Numbered from the stretch's first letter, positions 34,061 to 54,101 are shown. The stretch: 64,000 bases of DNA from JAZDLX01 sp964538455 (GCA_964538455.1 CAZIDZ010000010.1:12793-76792); one strand, 5' to 3'. Notes: generated by a model from the letters alone, not told the origin. A program made the numbers and translations.

Positions 34061-34689
34061 CGTTCACCTGAAATCTTATGCAGCTCGACAATCGAATTCC
34101 GGGCTCCCGGCACCGCACCTTTGACGAGCAGCAGATTCTTGTCGGTCACCACTTCAATCACTTCCAGGTTCTTCACCGACACTTTCGCATTACCGTACTG
34201 TCCGGGCAACCGCTGGCCCAGCCAGACACGGCCGGGCGAGGTGGTCGAACCGATTGACCCGGGCCCGCGGAAAGATTCATGAGTGCCGTGCGAACCCTTG
34301 TGGCCATGGAAATTGTGGCGCTTGATCACCCCCGCAAACCCACGGCCCTTGCTCGTTCCGCGCACGCTGACCCGGTCGCCTTCCGCGAAAATCTCCTCGA
34401 CGTGGATCTCGCTTCCCGCGTCGCGCGCGGCCATTCCGCGGAACTCGCGCAGGACGCGATGGGGATTGACCCCCGCGCGTTTATAGTGGCCGGAGAGCGG
34501 CTTGTTCACCTGGCGCAGCGACTTCGCACCGTAGGCGAGCTGCAGGGCGTCGTACCCATCCTGCCCTTCCGCCGATTTCACCTGCACCACCGGGTTCGGC
34601 ACGACCTCGATCACCGTGACAGGAATCTGCATTCCCTCGCGGTAGACACTGGTCATCCCGATCTTGCGACCCAACAGTCCATCCGACAT
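34057..34689 (-). CDS. rplC: 50S ribosomal protein L3
   Basis: 210 residues, early-assembly protein whose loop approaches the peptidyl transferase centre. SDGLLGRKIGMTSVY fixes the start at 34689; GTSKGRGFAGVIKRHNF and PGRVWLGQRLPGQYGN identify the family. Confidence 0.97.
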   Translation of the reverse strand: MSDGLLGRKIGMTSVYREGMQIPVTVIEVVPNPVVQVKSAEGQDGYDALQLAYGAKSLRQVNKPLSGHYKRAGVNPHRVLREFRGMAARDAGSEIHVEEIFAEGDRVSVRGTSKGRGFAGVIKRHNFHGHKGSHGTHESFRGPGSIGSTTSPGRVWLGQRLPGQYGNAKVSVKNLEVIEVVTDKNLLLVKGAVPGARNSIVELHKISGER

Positions 34690-34702
34690 CGTCAGGTCCC
34701 TT

Positions 34703-35011
34703 TCAGGTCTTGATCTCAATGTCCACGCCGGCGGGCAACTCGAGCTTCATCAGGGCATCGATCGTCTTCGACGTCGAGTTAAGGATGTCGATGAGACGCT
34801 TGTGCACCCGGGTCTCGAACTGCTCACGGGACTTTTTGTCAACATGCGGCCCGCGCAGCACCGTGTAGAACGTGCGCCGCGTAGGCAACGGAATCGGCCC
34901 GCTGATCACCGCCCCCGTACTCCGGGCAGTCTGAATGATCTTCTGGGTCGATTTGTCCAGCAGGTTGTGGTCATACGCTTTCAAGCGTATCCGGATATTC
35001 TGCCCGGCCAC
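34703..35011 (-). CDS. rpsJ: 30S ribosomal protein S10 (NusE)
   Basis: 102 residues, head protein and also the antitermination factor NusE, partner of NusB and NusG. RIRLKAYDHNLLDKSTQKI, GPIPLPTRRTFYTVLRGPHV and KSREQFETRVHKRLIDI are diagnostic. First of the S10 block, following tuf copy 1. Confidence 0.98.
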   Translation of the reverse strand: MAGQNIRIRLKAYDHNLLDKSTQKIIQTARSTGAVISGPIPLPTRRTFYTVLRGPHVDKKSREQFETRVHKRLIDILNSTSKTIDALMKLELPAGVDIEIKT

Positions 35012-35099
35012 GTGGACCTCCGGTAACTCGATTCTTTATCCATCCCGGTGCGACGCGGCCGATGCAGCCCGCTGCGCCGGGAAACCTTCACAGCAAAGG

Positions 35100-36290
<1,191 letters not shown>

Positions 36291-36315
36291 GATTCAACCC
36301 TCTTGCTGGGTTCCC

Positions 36316-38430
36316 TTAATAACCGCGAACCTTTTTGACCACCTCTTCCTGCACGCTCTGCGGGACGCGCAGATAATGGTCAAACTCCATCGTAAACAAC
36401 GCCCGCCCCTGGGTCATCGACCGCAGTTCCGTCGCGTATCCAAACATTTCCGAAAGCGGAACATCCGCACGCACGACTTGAGCGTCGCGGCGCGGGGCAA
36501 TGCCATGAATTTTCGCACGCCTGCTGGACAGGTTCCCCATCACGTCCCCCACGTACTCCTCGGGGGTCACCACCTCGAGCTTCATGATCGGCTCGGTGAT
36601 GTAAGGATCCGCCTTCTGGGCGGCGTCCTTGATCGCCATGCTGCCCGCGACGCGGAAGGCCATCTCGCTGGAGTCAACCTCGTGATAACTGCCGTCCACG
36701 AGCCGGACCTTCACATCATCCATCGGGTAGCCCGCCAACACTCCCGATCCGAGGGCATCCTGAATTCCCAGCCGAACCGCGGGGATGTACTCTTTCGGGA
36801 TCTTTCCGCCGACGATTTTGTCCTCGAAAACGTAGCCCGACCCCTGGGGAAGCGGCTCTACCTCGATAATCGCGTGTCCATACTGTCCATGCCCGCCGGA
36901 CTGGCGGACAAAACGGCCTTCGCCCTTGGCCGCTTTGCCAAGGCTTTCCTTGTAGGCCACCTGGGGGTTGCCCACATTGGCCTGAACCTGGAATTCCCGC
37001 ATCAGGCGGTCGATCAGGATTTCCAGGTGAAGCTCGCCCATGCCGCTGATTTGCGTCTGGCCCGCCTCCTCGTCGTACCGAACCATGAAGGTCGGATCCT
37101 CTTCCGCAAGCTTGAGCAGACTGTTAACCAGTTGGTCCTGGTCGGCCTTGGTCCTGGGCTCAATCGCGCGGGTGATGACCGGGGTGGGGAACTTCAACGA
37201 CTCGAGAAGGATGGGATGGCTGATGTCCGAGAGAGTGTCGCCGGTGCGCACGTCCTTCATGCCGACGAGCGCGACAATACCGCCGCTGAAAACAACGTCC
37301 CGCTCTTCGCGCTTGTTCGCAAACATCTCAAGAATACGGCCAATCCGCTCTTTCCTTCCAGTTCGCTGGTTGACCACCATATCGCCCGTGTGCAGCACGC
37401 CCGAATAGACGCGGATATAGGTGAGGCGGCCAACATACGGATCGGTCACGATCTTGAAGGCCAGCGCGGCGAATGGCTCATTGTCGTTCTGGGGACGGCT
37501 GATCTTGTTTTCCGTGTGTGGCTGAATTCCATGCACGGGGCCGATTTCAAGCGGGCTCGGCAGGTAATGCACAATCGCGTCGAGGAGACGCTGCACACCC
37601 TTGTTCTTGTAGGAACTGCCACACAGAATCGGGACAATCTTCAGGTCGATCGTCGCTCTGCGAAGCGCAGCGCGGATTTTGTCGTCGGGGATTTCCTTGC
37701 CGTCGAGGAACATCTCCATCAGCCCGTCGTCATAGTCACTGATGGATTCCAGCATTTTCTCGCGCCACTCGTGGGCCATTTCCCTGAGGTCGGGCGGAAT
37801 CTCGCCCTCGTCGAATTTCAGGCCGTTCGTGTCCTCGTGGTACCAGATTGCCTGGTTCGTGATCAGGTCCAGGAGGCCGTTGAACATTTCGCCCTGGCCC
37901 ATCGGGATCTGCACGGGGATCGGAGTCGTCCCGAAGCGGTCACGGATCATGTCTACGGCACGGTAGAAGTCGGCGCCGACTCGGTCCATCTTGTTGATGT
38001 AGCCGATACGGGGAACACCGTACTTGTCCGCCTGCCGCCAGACCGTCTCCGATTGGGGTTCAACGCCACCCACCGCGCAGAACAGCGCCACAGCTCCGTC
38101 GAGCACGCGCAGCGAACGCTCCACCTCGGCGGTGAAGTCGACGTGGCCCGGAGTGTCAATCAACGTCAACCGGTGATCGTTCCACTCGGTAGTGATGGAC
38201 GCCGACGTGATGGTGATGCCGCGCTCTTTTTCCTGTTCCATCCAATCGGTGGTTGCTGCGCCGTCATGCACCTCACCCATTCGGTGAAGGCGGCCTGTGT
38301 AGTACAGGATGCGTTCCGTGGTCGTCGTTTTGCCCGCGTCGATGTGAGCCATGATCCCGAAATTGCGGATCTTGTGCATCGGCCAGCGCCGTTCATCGAC
38401 CGAGTTTTTCTTGTTCTTTCCGTTCGCCAT
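36316..38430 (-). CDS. fusA: Elongation factor G
   Basis: 704 residues; the translocase GTPase. Motifs AHIDAGKTTTTER, DTPGHVDF and NKMD are intact, then domain II and the domain IV/V region with SGGHGQYGHAIIEVEPL. The N-terminal extension before the G1 motif is slightly long (about 20 residues, Lys/Asn-rich). Only one EF-G is present in the window. Confidence 0.98.
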   Translation of the reverse strand: MANGKNKKNSVDERRWPMHKIRNFGIMAHIDAGKTTTTERILYYTGRLHRMGEVHDGAATTDWMEQEKERGITITSASITTEWNDHRLTLIDTPGHVDFTAEVERSLRVLDGAVALFCAVGGVEPQSETVWRQADKYGVPRIGYINKMDRVGADFYRAVDMIRDRFGTTPIPVQIPMGQGEMFNGLLDLITNQAIWYHEDTNGLKFDEGEIPPDLREMAHEWREKMLESISDYDDGLMEMFLDGKEIPDDKIRAALRRATIDLKIVPILCGSSYKNKGVQRLLDAIVHYLPSPLEIGPVHGIQPHTENKISRPQNDNEPFAALAFKIVTDPYVGRLTYIRVYSGVLHTGDMVVNQRTGRKERIGRILEMFANKREERDVVFSGGIVALVGMKDVRTGDTLSDISHPILLESLKFPTPVITRAIEPRTKADQDQLVNSLLKLAEEDPTFMVRYDEEAGQTQISGMGELHLEILIDRLMREFQVQANVGNPQVAYKESLGKAAKGEGRFVRQSGGHGQYGHAIIEVEPLPQGSGYVFEDKIVGGKIPKEYIPAVRLGIQDALGSGVLAGYPMDDVKVRLVDGSYHEVDSSEMAFRVAGSMAIKDAAQKADPYITEPIMKLEVVTPEEYVGDVMGNLSSRRAKIHGIAPRRDAQVVRADVPLSEMFGYATELRSMTQGRALFTMEFDHYLRVPQSVQEEVVKKVRGY

Positions 38431-38568
38431 GCTCGTCTGCCGTCATCCCGGGGCCACCCCGGTACCTTTCGTTCCGCTTTCGCTTGAGAAAGAGCCGAAA
38501 CCGAACTCACGGCCGCCGCTCTTCCCCATCCGTTACTTAGCCGGGAAGCCGCGGCGCCGTGCCGCTGC

Positions 38569-39039
38569 TTACCAGCGGAAGTGCGCGAAGGCTTTGTTCG
38601 CCTCCGCCATCTTATGAGTATCTTCTTTCTTTTTAATCGTCGAACCTTCGCCGTTCGCACACGCCAACATCTCAGCGGCGAGCTTCTCCGCCATGTTGCG
38701 CCCCGGACGCGCCTTCGAAAACGTGATCAGCCAGCGGGTCGCCAACGCCTGTCCGCGGTCCTGGCGCACCTCCACGGGAACCTGGTACGTGCTGCCGCCG
38801 ACACGGCGGGATTTGACCTCGACCATCGGCTGAGCGTTGCGCAGCGCCTTCTCAAACGTCGCAACACCCTGTCCCTTGGACTTTTCGTCCATAATTTCGA
38901 TGGCCTTGTACACAACGCCTTCCGCGACCGACTTCTTTCCCCGCTCCATCAGGTTGTTGATGAATTTGGCAACCTTGATCGAGTTGTATTTCGGATCGGG
39001 AAGAATCTCCCGCCTGACTGCGCGTTTCCGCCTGGCCAT
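38569..39039 (-). CDS. rpsG: 30S ribosomal protein S7
   Basis: 156 residues, primary binder of the 16S 3' domain and repressor of the str operon in E. coli. Starts MARRKRAVRREILPDPKY; RRVGGSTYQVPVEVRQDR and the C-terminal NKAFAHFRW are diagnostic. Confidence 0.98.
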   Translation of the reverse strand: MARRKRAVRREILPDPKYNSIKVAKFINNLMERGKKSVAEGVVYKAIEIMDEKSKGQGVATFEKALRNAQPMVEVKSRRVGGSTYQVPVEVRQDRGQALATRWLITFSKARPGRNMAEKLAAEMLACANGEGSTIKKKEDTHKMAEANKAFAHFRW

Positions 39040-39089
39040 ATCGTTCGTTCCTCAATCGCTGCCGTCCCGTCGCTCCGGGACCGGCGACG

Positions 39090-39464
39090 TTACTTCTTCG
39101 CCCGTTTTGTTCCGTACTTGCTGCGGCTTTGGTTGCGGTCCGCCACCCCCGCGGCGTCCAGGGTGCCGCGGATGATGTGATAGCGCACGCCCGGCAAGTC
39201 CTTTACACGGCCGCCGCGAATCAGCACAATCGAGTGTTCCTGCAGATTGTGCCCCTCGCCCGGGATGTACGCCGTCACCTCGATTCCATTCGAGAGGCGC
39301 ACACGCGCCACCTTGCGAAGCGCCGAGTTCGGCTTCTTCGGAGTTGTGGTGTACACACGCGTGCAGACGCCACGCCGTTGCGGGCAATTCTGCAACGCCG
39401 GAGCACTCGTTTTCTTGACCTGCTTCGCACGGCCCTTGCGGACCAGCTGGTTTACCGTCGGCAT
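39090..39464 (-). CDS. rpsL: 30S ribosomal protein S12
   Basis: 124 residues, decoding-centre protein. KKPNSALRKVARVRLSNG and the GHNLQEHSIVLIRGGRVKDL stretch, including the Asp that is methylthiolated in many bacteria, are intact; residues linked to streptomycin resistance are in their sensitive form (Lys in PKKPNS). First gene of the str block. Confidence 0.98.
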   Translation of the reverse strand: MPTVNQLVRKGRAKQVKKTSAPALQNCPQRRGVCTRVYTTTPKKPNSALRKVARVRLSNGIEVTAYIPGEGHNLQEHSIVLIRGGRVKDLPGVRYHIIRGTLDAAGVADRNQSRSKYGTKRAKK

Positions 39465-39885
39465 TACGTCTCCATCAGCTACGACGTCGGGCGATGCAGC
39501 CTCGCCGCAAGCACCCCACCTTTTGCTCGATCGAACCGCGTCAAGAACGCTCCGCGGTGGATCCTCAACAGCCGAATCCGGAATTGGAACCCGGCCGTTT
39601 CAAACCGCTCCATTCCATGATTTGGCCCCCTTTCAAAGCGCCCCTAAACCAATGTTTCCGTGGGGTCTACCTGCCTTTGAAAGGAGGCAAACAGCAACGA
39701 GCGGCACTCCCCGCACCGCTCGCTACGGTCATCCCCAAACTCTTCTGTTCCTGCATCCGAGTTCGCGAATCATCTGCCGGGCAGGGATTGGGGACCGACA
39801 GCGTTCACACCCCGGAATTTTAGTTCAGCAGGATGTCTTTGAAGCCCGGGAAGTATAGGATAAAACTCCCCCGGAGTCAACACTT
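39465..39885. other. Leader region between rpoC and rpsL
   Basis: 421 bases without a gene. It contains the str promoter (39852-39880) next to the rpoC stop, leaving an untranslated leader of about 380 nt for rpsL. Within it TGCCT/AGGCA (around 39670-39690) can pair weakly; I see no riboswitch I can name. Confidence 0.5.
39852..39880 (-). promoter_or_regulatory. Strong sigma-70-like promoter of the str/S10/spc/alpha operon
   Basis: Minus strand: -35 TTGACT (39875-39880), 17-base spacer, -10 TATACT (39852-39857). It begins only six bases behind the rpoC stop. The spacer contains a short ACTCC/GGAGT palindrome followed by TTTTAT, which might also stop rpoC transcripts. Confidence 0.8.
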
Positions 39886-44283
<4,398 letters not shown>

Positions 44284-44383
44284 GGCAACCCTCCTTGAAT
44301 GCTATCCAGGGCGGCCCGGCCGGTTGGCCGGCGCCGCGATCCCTGCCTTTATCCGTGCGGAGTGAACCGCACCTGGGACGCCA

Positions 44384-48169
<3,786 letters not shown>

Positions 48170-48206
48170 AGAAGCCTCCTGGGTATCTGCATGTGGTTAA
48201 GACACC

Positions 48207-48239
48207 AAAAAGCGGAGCCCTCCCTCGCGGGCGGTCCGC
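48207..48239 (-). terminator. Attenuator between rplL and rpoB
   Basis: Minus strand: GCGGA-CC-GCCC, 8-base loop, GGGC-TCCGC (9 bp with a 2-base bulge), then TTTTT. Lies between the rplL stop and the rpoB start. A partial terminator here is known from E. coli, where it lowers rpoBC relative to rplJL. Confidence 0.7.
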
Positions 48240-48280
48240 CGGGCACTGCGCAGTGATCGGATCTGCCGCACGGGGCCAAC

Positions 48281-48664
48281 CTACTTCAACTCCACGGCGC
48301 CGCCGACTTCCTCGACCTTCTTCTTGATCTCTTCGGCTTCGTCCTTCAACACGCCTTCCTTGATCGGCTTCGGAGCGCCGTCAACGAGATCCTTGGCCTC
48401 TTTAAGGCCGAGACCCGTGATTTGACGGACAACCTTGATCACCTGAATCTTGGAAGCGCCACCGTCCTTGAGCACGACGTCGAAGGAATCCTTCTCCTCG
48501 GCGGCTGCAGTTTCGCCACCGTTCGCCGGGGCGGCGGCCGCCATCGCTACGGGAGCCGCTGCAGTGACCCCGAACTCCTCCTCAAGGGCTTTCTTCAGCT
48601 CGACGAGTTCAAGGACTTTCATGTTCTTGATGGTTTCAATCAGCTGTTCCACCTGGACCTCCAA
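48281..48664 (-). CDS. rplL: 50S ribosomal protein L7/L12
   Basis: 127 residues, the multi-copy stalk protein that recruits translation GTPases. N-terminal dimer helix ELVELKKALEEEFGV, Ala/Gly-rich hinge (about 35-55) and the C-terminal KIQVIKVVRQITGLGLKEAKDLVDGAPKPIKEG domain are standard. Confidence 0.98.
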   Translation of the reverse strand: MEVQVEQLIETIKNMKVLELVELKKALEEEFGVTAAAPVAMAAAAPANGGETAAAEEKDSFDVVLKDGGASKIQVIKVVRQITGLGLKEAKDLVDGAPKPIKEGVLKDEAEEIKKKVEEVGGAVELK

Positions 48665-48727
48665 ATACGGCAGTTACCATGTTGTGTTCGATATCTCTGG
48701 CTCGGCCCGGAGGCCGTGCCCGGGCGT

Positions 48728-49288
48728 TTACTCTTCGCCCGCAGCCTGTTTCTTCTGGATGATCGCGTCGATGACGCCGACAAAACTCCGTAAAATCTCA
48801 TGCAACACATTTACAAAACCGGAAAGTGGCGCCTGGATGCTTCCAATGATCGTAGCGTAGATCAGCTCGATCGACGGGAGCTCCGTGATCACCTTCACCT
48901 TTTCCTTGTCGTAGAATTCCCCATCGACGAAGCCGCCCTTGAATTGCGGCTTTTTCTTCTCGTTTTTCTTCGCGAACTCCGCGACCACTTTCGCCGGCAC
49001 CACCGGATCTTCGTACCCGATGGCAACCGCCGTCGGTCCCTCCAGGAGACCGGCGGAGATCACATCGATCCCCTTGTTGTGCAGGGCGATGTTGATCAGT
49101 GTGTTCTTGGCGACGACAAATTCGCTGTTCCCGGTTTCGAAGAATTTTCCGCGCAGTTCATTAATCTGCGCCACATTCAAGCCGCTGAAATCGGTGAAAT
49201 ACATCCCCTGGGCACGGCCGATTTTTTCTTCGAGTACGGCAACCGCCTCTTTCTTCGCCGGGTTCGCTTTCGCTTCGATGGCACCCAT
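48728..49288 (-). CDS. rplJ: 50S ribosomal protein L10
   Basis: 186 residues, base of the L7/L12 stalk and autoregulator of rplJL in E. coli. YFTDFSGLNVAQINELRGKF, FVVAKNTLINIAL, and the helical end VLHEILRSFVGVIDAIIQKK that binds L12 dimers identify it. Confidence 0.97.
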   Translation of the reverse strand: MGAIEAKANPAKKEAVAVLEEKIGRAQGMYFTDFSGLNVAQINELRGKFFETGNSEFVVAKNTLINIALHNKGIDVISAGLLEGPTAVAIGYEDPVVPAKVVAEFAKKNEKKKPQFKGGFVDGEFYDKEKVKVITELPSIELIYATIIGSIQAPLSGFVNVLHEILRSFVGVIDAIIQKKQAAGEE

Positions 49289-49337
49289 CGTTCTTTCCTC
49301 GCTGCGTCCGCGGAAATCGTTCGCGGAACCGGTCCGT

Positions 49338-50042
49338 CTACTTCAACGCGTTCAGTGCATTCACTCGATCGATCTTGACACCCGGGCTCATCGTCGAGGA
49401 CACCGTGATCTTCTGGACGTAGGTTCCCTTTACCGACGCCGGGCGCATCCTGACAATCGTCCTCAGCACCTCGTTGACATTTTCCCGGAGCTGCTCGGTC
49501 CCGAAGGAGGATTTGCCGACGCCGACATGGACAATGCCATAGCGGTCCACACGGAAGTCGATGCGACCCGCTTTGACCTCCTTCACCGCTTCCGCGACGT
49601 CAAAGGTGACTGTGCCGGTTTTCGGGTTTGGCATCAGCCCGCGCGGCCCGAGCACCTTGCCGAGCTTTCCGACCTCACGCATGGCGTCGGGGGTGGCGAC
49701 GACGACATCGAAGTCGAACCACCCACCGTTGATCTTCTCGATCAGATCGTCATAGCCGACGTGATCGGCTCCCGCCTCGCGCGCCTCGACCTGCTTTTCG
49801 CCGGGAGTCAGCACCAGCACGCGCACGGTCTTGCCCGTACCGTGAGGCAGGGTGATCGTGCCGCGGATCATCTGGTCCGCCTTCCGGGGATCCACGCCGA
49901 GGTTGACGGTGAGCTCGACCGTCTCGTCGAACTTGCCCTTCGAAGCGAAATCCTTGACGAGGCCAAGGCTTTCATCGAGCTGGTATTCGCGGACACGGTC
50001 GATCTGTGCGATCGCATCCTTCCAGCGACGGCTTCGTTTCAT
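49338..50042 (-). CDS. rplA: 50S ribosomal protein L1
   Basis: 234 residues, the mobile L1 stalk protein; L1 represses the rplKA mRNA in many bacteria. FDETVELTVNLGVDPRKADQ, LGPRGLMPNPKTGTVT and GKSSFGTEQLREN are diagnostic. Directly behind rplK. Confidence 0.98.
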   Translation of the reverse strand: MKRSRRWKDAIAQIDRVREYQLDESLGLVKDFASKGKFDETVELTVNLGVDPRKADQMIRGTITLPHGTGKTVRVLVLTPGEKQVEAREAGADHVGYDDLIEKINGGWFDFDVVVATPDAMREVGKLGKVLGPRGLMPNPKTGTVTFDVAEAVKEVKAGRIDFRVDRYGIVHVGVGKSSFGTEQLRENVNEVLRTIVRMRPASVKGTYVQKITVSSTMSPGVKIDRVNALNALK

Positions 50043-50045
50043 CGT

Positions 50046-50471
50046 TTACTGCTCCACCGTGACTCCCATCGACCGAGCCGTTCCCGCGATGATGTTCATC
50101 GCCGCCTCGACCGTATGGGCGTTCAAATCTCTCATCTTCAATTCGGCGATCTCACGAACCTGTTTCGAGGTGATCCTGCCGACCTTTTCGCGGTTCGACT
50201 CGCCTGATCCTTTTTCGATCTTCGCCGCCCGCTTGATCAGGTAGCTGGCCGGCGGGGTCTTGGTGATGAACGTGAAGGAATGGTCCTGGTAGACCGTCAC
50301 TTCCACCGGGATCAAGACGCTCGGCTGGTCCTGCGTCTTGGCGTTGAACGCCTTGCAGAACTCCATGATGTTCACACCCTTCGGACCGAGCGCTGTGCCC
50401 ACCGGGGGCGCAGGAGTCGCCTGTCCGCCGGGGATCACAAGCTTTGCCAGACCGATGACCTTCTTCGCCAT
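50046..50471 (-). CDS. rplK: 50S ribosomal protein L11
   Basis: 141 residues, GTPase-centre protein and sensor in the stringent response. KLVIPGGQATPAPPVGTALGPKG with the thiostrepton-site prolines, and NREKVGRITSKQVREIAELK, are typical. Confidence 0.98.
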   Translation of the reverse strand: MAKKVIGLAKLVIPGGQATPAPPVGTALGPKGVNIMEFCKAFNAKTQDQPSVLIPVEVTVYQDHSFTFITKTPPASYLIKRAAKIEKGSGESNREKVGRITSKQVREIAELKMRDLNAHTVEAAMNIIAGTARSMGVTVEQ

Positions 50472-50478
50472 GACTTCC

Positions 50479-51018
50479 TCACGACTCGGTAAAATCCGTG
50501 GTCACCTGGAGAAAATCCACTTCGACCGGCGTTTCGCGACCGAAGATGGACACCAGGACCTTCAGCTTCCGTTTCTCGGCGTTGATCTCCTTGATCGTCC
50601 CCTGGAAGTCACGGAACGGACCGTCGGTGATCTTCACCACATCGTCCACGTCAAACGGAATTTCCACCGTCTGCGTGTCCGCTTTTTCTTCAACCCTGCC
50701 GAAGATGCGGTCCACCTCGTGGGGCTGAATCGGCTCGGGCTCCTGGCCCGTGCCGCCGATGAAACCGATCACACCGGGCGTATTGGTCACCAGGTGCTGA
50801 GTCTCGTTGTTCAGCTCCATTTCGATCAGCAGGTAGCCGGGGAAGAAGTTGCGGCGCTTGACCCGCTTCTTCCCCGCCCGCATTTCGACGATCTCTTCAC
50901 TCGGAATCAGGATCCGGCCGATCAGCTCCTGGTAGCCGAGGCGTTCCACCTCGCGCTCCAGGTATTCCTTCACCCGGTTTTCCTGACTCGTGAAGACGTG
51001 TGTGACGTACCACTCCAT
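50479..51018 (-). CDS. nusG: Transcription factor NusG
   Basis: 179 residues. The NGN domain (WYVTHVFTSQENRVKEYLERE, RRNFFPGYLLIEMEL) binds RNA polymerase; the C-terminal KOW domain (FDVDDVVKITDGPFRDFQGTI) binds Rho or S10/ribosome. No inserted domain. Between secE and rplK as usual. Confidence 0.97.
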   Translation of the reverse strand: MEWYVTHVFTSQENRVKEYLEREVERLGYQELIGRILIPSEEIVEMRAGKKRVKRRNFFPGYLLIEMELNNETQHLVTNTPGVIGFIGGTGQEPEPIQPHEVDRIFGRVEEKADTQTVEIPFDVDDVVKITDGPFRDFQGTIKEINAEKRKLKVLVSIFGRETPVEVDFLQVTTDFTES

Positions 51019-51030
51019 GGACGCTTCGAC

Positions 51031-51213
51031 TCAGATGATGAAGTTGATCACACGGGAGATGATGAAATCCGCCGAGAAGATGAACAGGGCCAGGATCAGC
51101 GAGAGCAAGAGGGTGATCATGGTTGATTCCATGAGTTCCTCACGTCCCGGCCAGTTGACCTTGGCCATCTCCACCCGGACCCCCCGCAGATAGTTGGCAA
51201 TCTTCCTGAACAT
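51031..51213 (-). CDS. secE: Protein translocase subunit SecE
   Basis: 60 residues, the short single-span form. An amphipathic segment FLRGVRVEMAKVNWPGREEL-like precedes one membrane helix (MITLLLSLILALFIFSADFI). It clamps the two halves of SecY. Twelve bases before nusG. Confidence 0.95.
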   Translation of the reverse strand: MFRKIANYLRGVRVEMAKVNWPGREELMESTMITLLLSLILALFIFSADFIISRVINFII

Positions 51214-51300
51214 CGCTCATCCCATGTGTCGAACCACGCGGCGCATTCACGTCCGGCGTGGGACCTGTCCTGACCGCTGGGGATTCTTGCCCAGCCCTTG

Positions 51301-51373
51301 CAGGACACGAGGGACTCGAACCCCCAACCCCCGGTTTTGGAGACCGGTGCTCTACCAATTGAGCTAGTGTCCT
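51301..51373 (-). tRNA. tRNA-Trp (CCA)
   Basis: 73 nt cloverleaf. Acceptor AGGACAC/GTGTCCT pairs fully; anticodon arm CCGGT-CTCCAAA-ACCGG gives anticodon CCA; T arm GGGGGTTCGAGTCCC. The CCA end is not encoded. Located between rpmG and secE, a common arrangement. Confidence 0.95.
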
Positions 51374-51396
51374 GCGGCTCCCGTTGCCGGAAGCCC

Positions 51397-51414
51397 GCCC
51401 GCGTTTCCGCGGGC
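51397..51414. other. GC hairpin between rpmG and tRNA-Trp
   Basis: GCCCGCG/CGCGGGC, 7 bp with a GAAA tetraloop on the transcribed (minus) strand, 23 bases upstream of tRNA-Trp. No T tract; it may protect or direct processing of the transcript. Confidence 0.4.
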
Positions 51415-51480
51415 AAAGCTCAAATCCGCCCGTCTCCCTGCGGTGACACTTAAAGAACGGAAGTCCCCTTTCCGCATTTG

Positions 51481-51648
51481 TCAGCGGGTCTCCCGGTGCG
51501 TTGTGTGACGGCCGCAAGACGGGCAGAATTTTTTGACTTCAAGACGCTCTGGGTGGATTCGCCGGTTTTTCGAGACGGTGTAGTTTCTGCTGCGACACTC
51601 GACGCACGCCAGCACCACCTTGTCACGCTTACCCGCTCCGGCCGCCAT
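51481..51648 (-). CDS. rpmG: 50S ribosomal protein L33
   Basis: 55 residues, read directly: start MAAGAGKRDKVVLACVEC, then RNYTVSKNRRIHPERLEVKK and KFCPSCGRHTTHRETR. Zinc-binding C+ form with CVEC and CPSC pairs. Lies between tuf copy 2 and tRNA-Trp. Confidence 0.96.
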   Translation of the reverse strand: MAAGAGKRDKVVLACVECRSRNYTVSKNRRIHPERLEVKKFCPSCGRHTTHRETR

Positions 51649-51752
51649 CGCTCTTCATCCGTGATGCGGTTTCCACTCCCCCCGGCAGTACGCCGTACGG
51701 GGAGCCAATCCTCTGCGCCGAAGCTCCGGCCCCAGGAGAACGTCTTCGCCGC

Positions 51753-52943
<1,191 letters not shown>

Positions 52944-53009
52944 GAACCAAGCCTCCTAGGTGGACCGGAGCCAGGCTCCGGCGTTCCTCGTTGTTCGCGT
53001 TTCTCCCTG

Positions 53010-53082
<73 letters not shown>

Positions 53083-53317
53083 GAACCTGACGTTCGACGC
53101 TGTGCTGCCCCAAGGCTTTCTCCGCCTACCGGCGGATTCGCGAAGCGGCAAGATCTGGCATGTGACACCGTGCTATCTCAAAGCGTCACCCGCTCGCAGC
53201 GGATTCACGGGCAGCCATAACAAAGAGCGCAACTCCCGATCGAACAGCCGGGAATACAACTTTCAGTGAACTGCAACGACATCGTTCGCGGGCACTCTTT
53301 CGAATCCGCCCACGTTG

Positions 53318-53390
53318 AGCGGGAGACGGGACTCGAACCCGCTACATCCAGCTTGGAAGGCTGGTGCTCTACCAGGTGAGCTACTCCCGC
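53318..53390 (-). tRNA. tRNA-Gly (TCC)
   Basis: 73 nt. Acceptor GCGGGAG/CTCCCGC; anticodon arm CCAGC-CTTCCAA-GCTGG gives TCC; T arm GCGGGTTCGAGTCCCGT. Third tRNA of the cluster; the 235-base gap to tRNA-Thr(GGT) shows no gene. Confidence 0.95.
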
Positions 53391-53540
53391 AAGCCGGAAG
53401 TCCGGCGCCAAGGGCGGCCTGGAGTGCTTCGCACTCGCGCCGCGAACACAACAGAACCTTCCAAACTCTCCGCCAAGCCTCGGCCTTTCGCCGTACTGTG
53501 CAAGCCTTGCCACGACACTCGGCTCCAGCAACTCCGCTGG

Positions 53541-53623
53541 TGGGGGGGGTAGGATTCGAACCTACGAAGGCGTCCGCCGGCAGATTTACAGTCTGCTCCC
53601 TTTGACCGCTCGGGAACCCCCCC
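53541..53623 (-). tRNA. tRNA-Tyr (GTA)
   Basis: 83 nt with a long variable arm, as expected for bacterial tRNA-Tyr. Acceptor of seven G-C pairs; anticodon arm GCAGA-CTGTAAA-TCTGC gives GTA; T arm GTAGGTTCGAATCCTAC. Confidence 0.95.
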
Positions 53624-53800
53624 GATCGGATCATTCGCTTGCAAAGAGCAACCCTGAAAACACACAAAATGTGACCACGTTTAGAAGACCAGGTGGCTGG
53701 CACTCCGCCTATGCTGGGGCGAAGGCCTCCCTGCTCCACGTCACGCGTCACTTCCTCCAGCCAGCGGTGGTCCGGACCCGAAGCCCGTACCCGCCAGCCG

Positions 53801-53873
53801 AGCCGGCGAAGGGACTCGAACCCTTGACCACCGGATTACAAATCCGGAGCTCTACCAACTGAGCTACACCGGC
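53801..53873 (-). tRNA. tRNA-Thr (TGT)
   Basis: 73 nt. Acceptor GCCGGTG/CGCCGGC with one G-U pair; anticodon arm CCGGA-TTTGTAA-TCCGG gives TGT. First gene of the transcript, 76 bases after the promoter. Confidence 0.95.
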
Positions 53874-53948
53874 AGTCAGTGGGCACCGCAACTTGACTAT
53901 AAACCGATGGTTGTGCACGTTGCGGCCCCGTAAAACCCGTAGCCTGTT

Positions 53949-53977
53949 ACTATACGCCCTCGATCCTTTCGAGTCAA
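53949..53977 (-). promoter_or_regulatory. Strong promoter of the tRNA-tuf-rpl-rpo operon
   Basis: Minus strand: -35 TTGACT (53972-53977), 17-base spacer, -10 TATAGT (53949-53954). Close to the sigma-70 consensus, as expected for stable RNA. No other promoter of this quality is seen down to rpoC. Confidence 0.85.
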
Positions 53978-54101
53978 GGGTGTTTTCGCTATCGGCTCCC
54001 AACAGGGAATACAGGTGACAAGCGGGTTTTTCCCCGTTTCACCTGCGCGAGGAAGCGCATGATACAGCCGTGTGCCCAGGGATGACAAAAGGACGGATCC
54101 G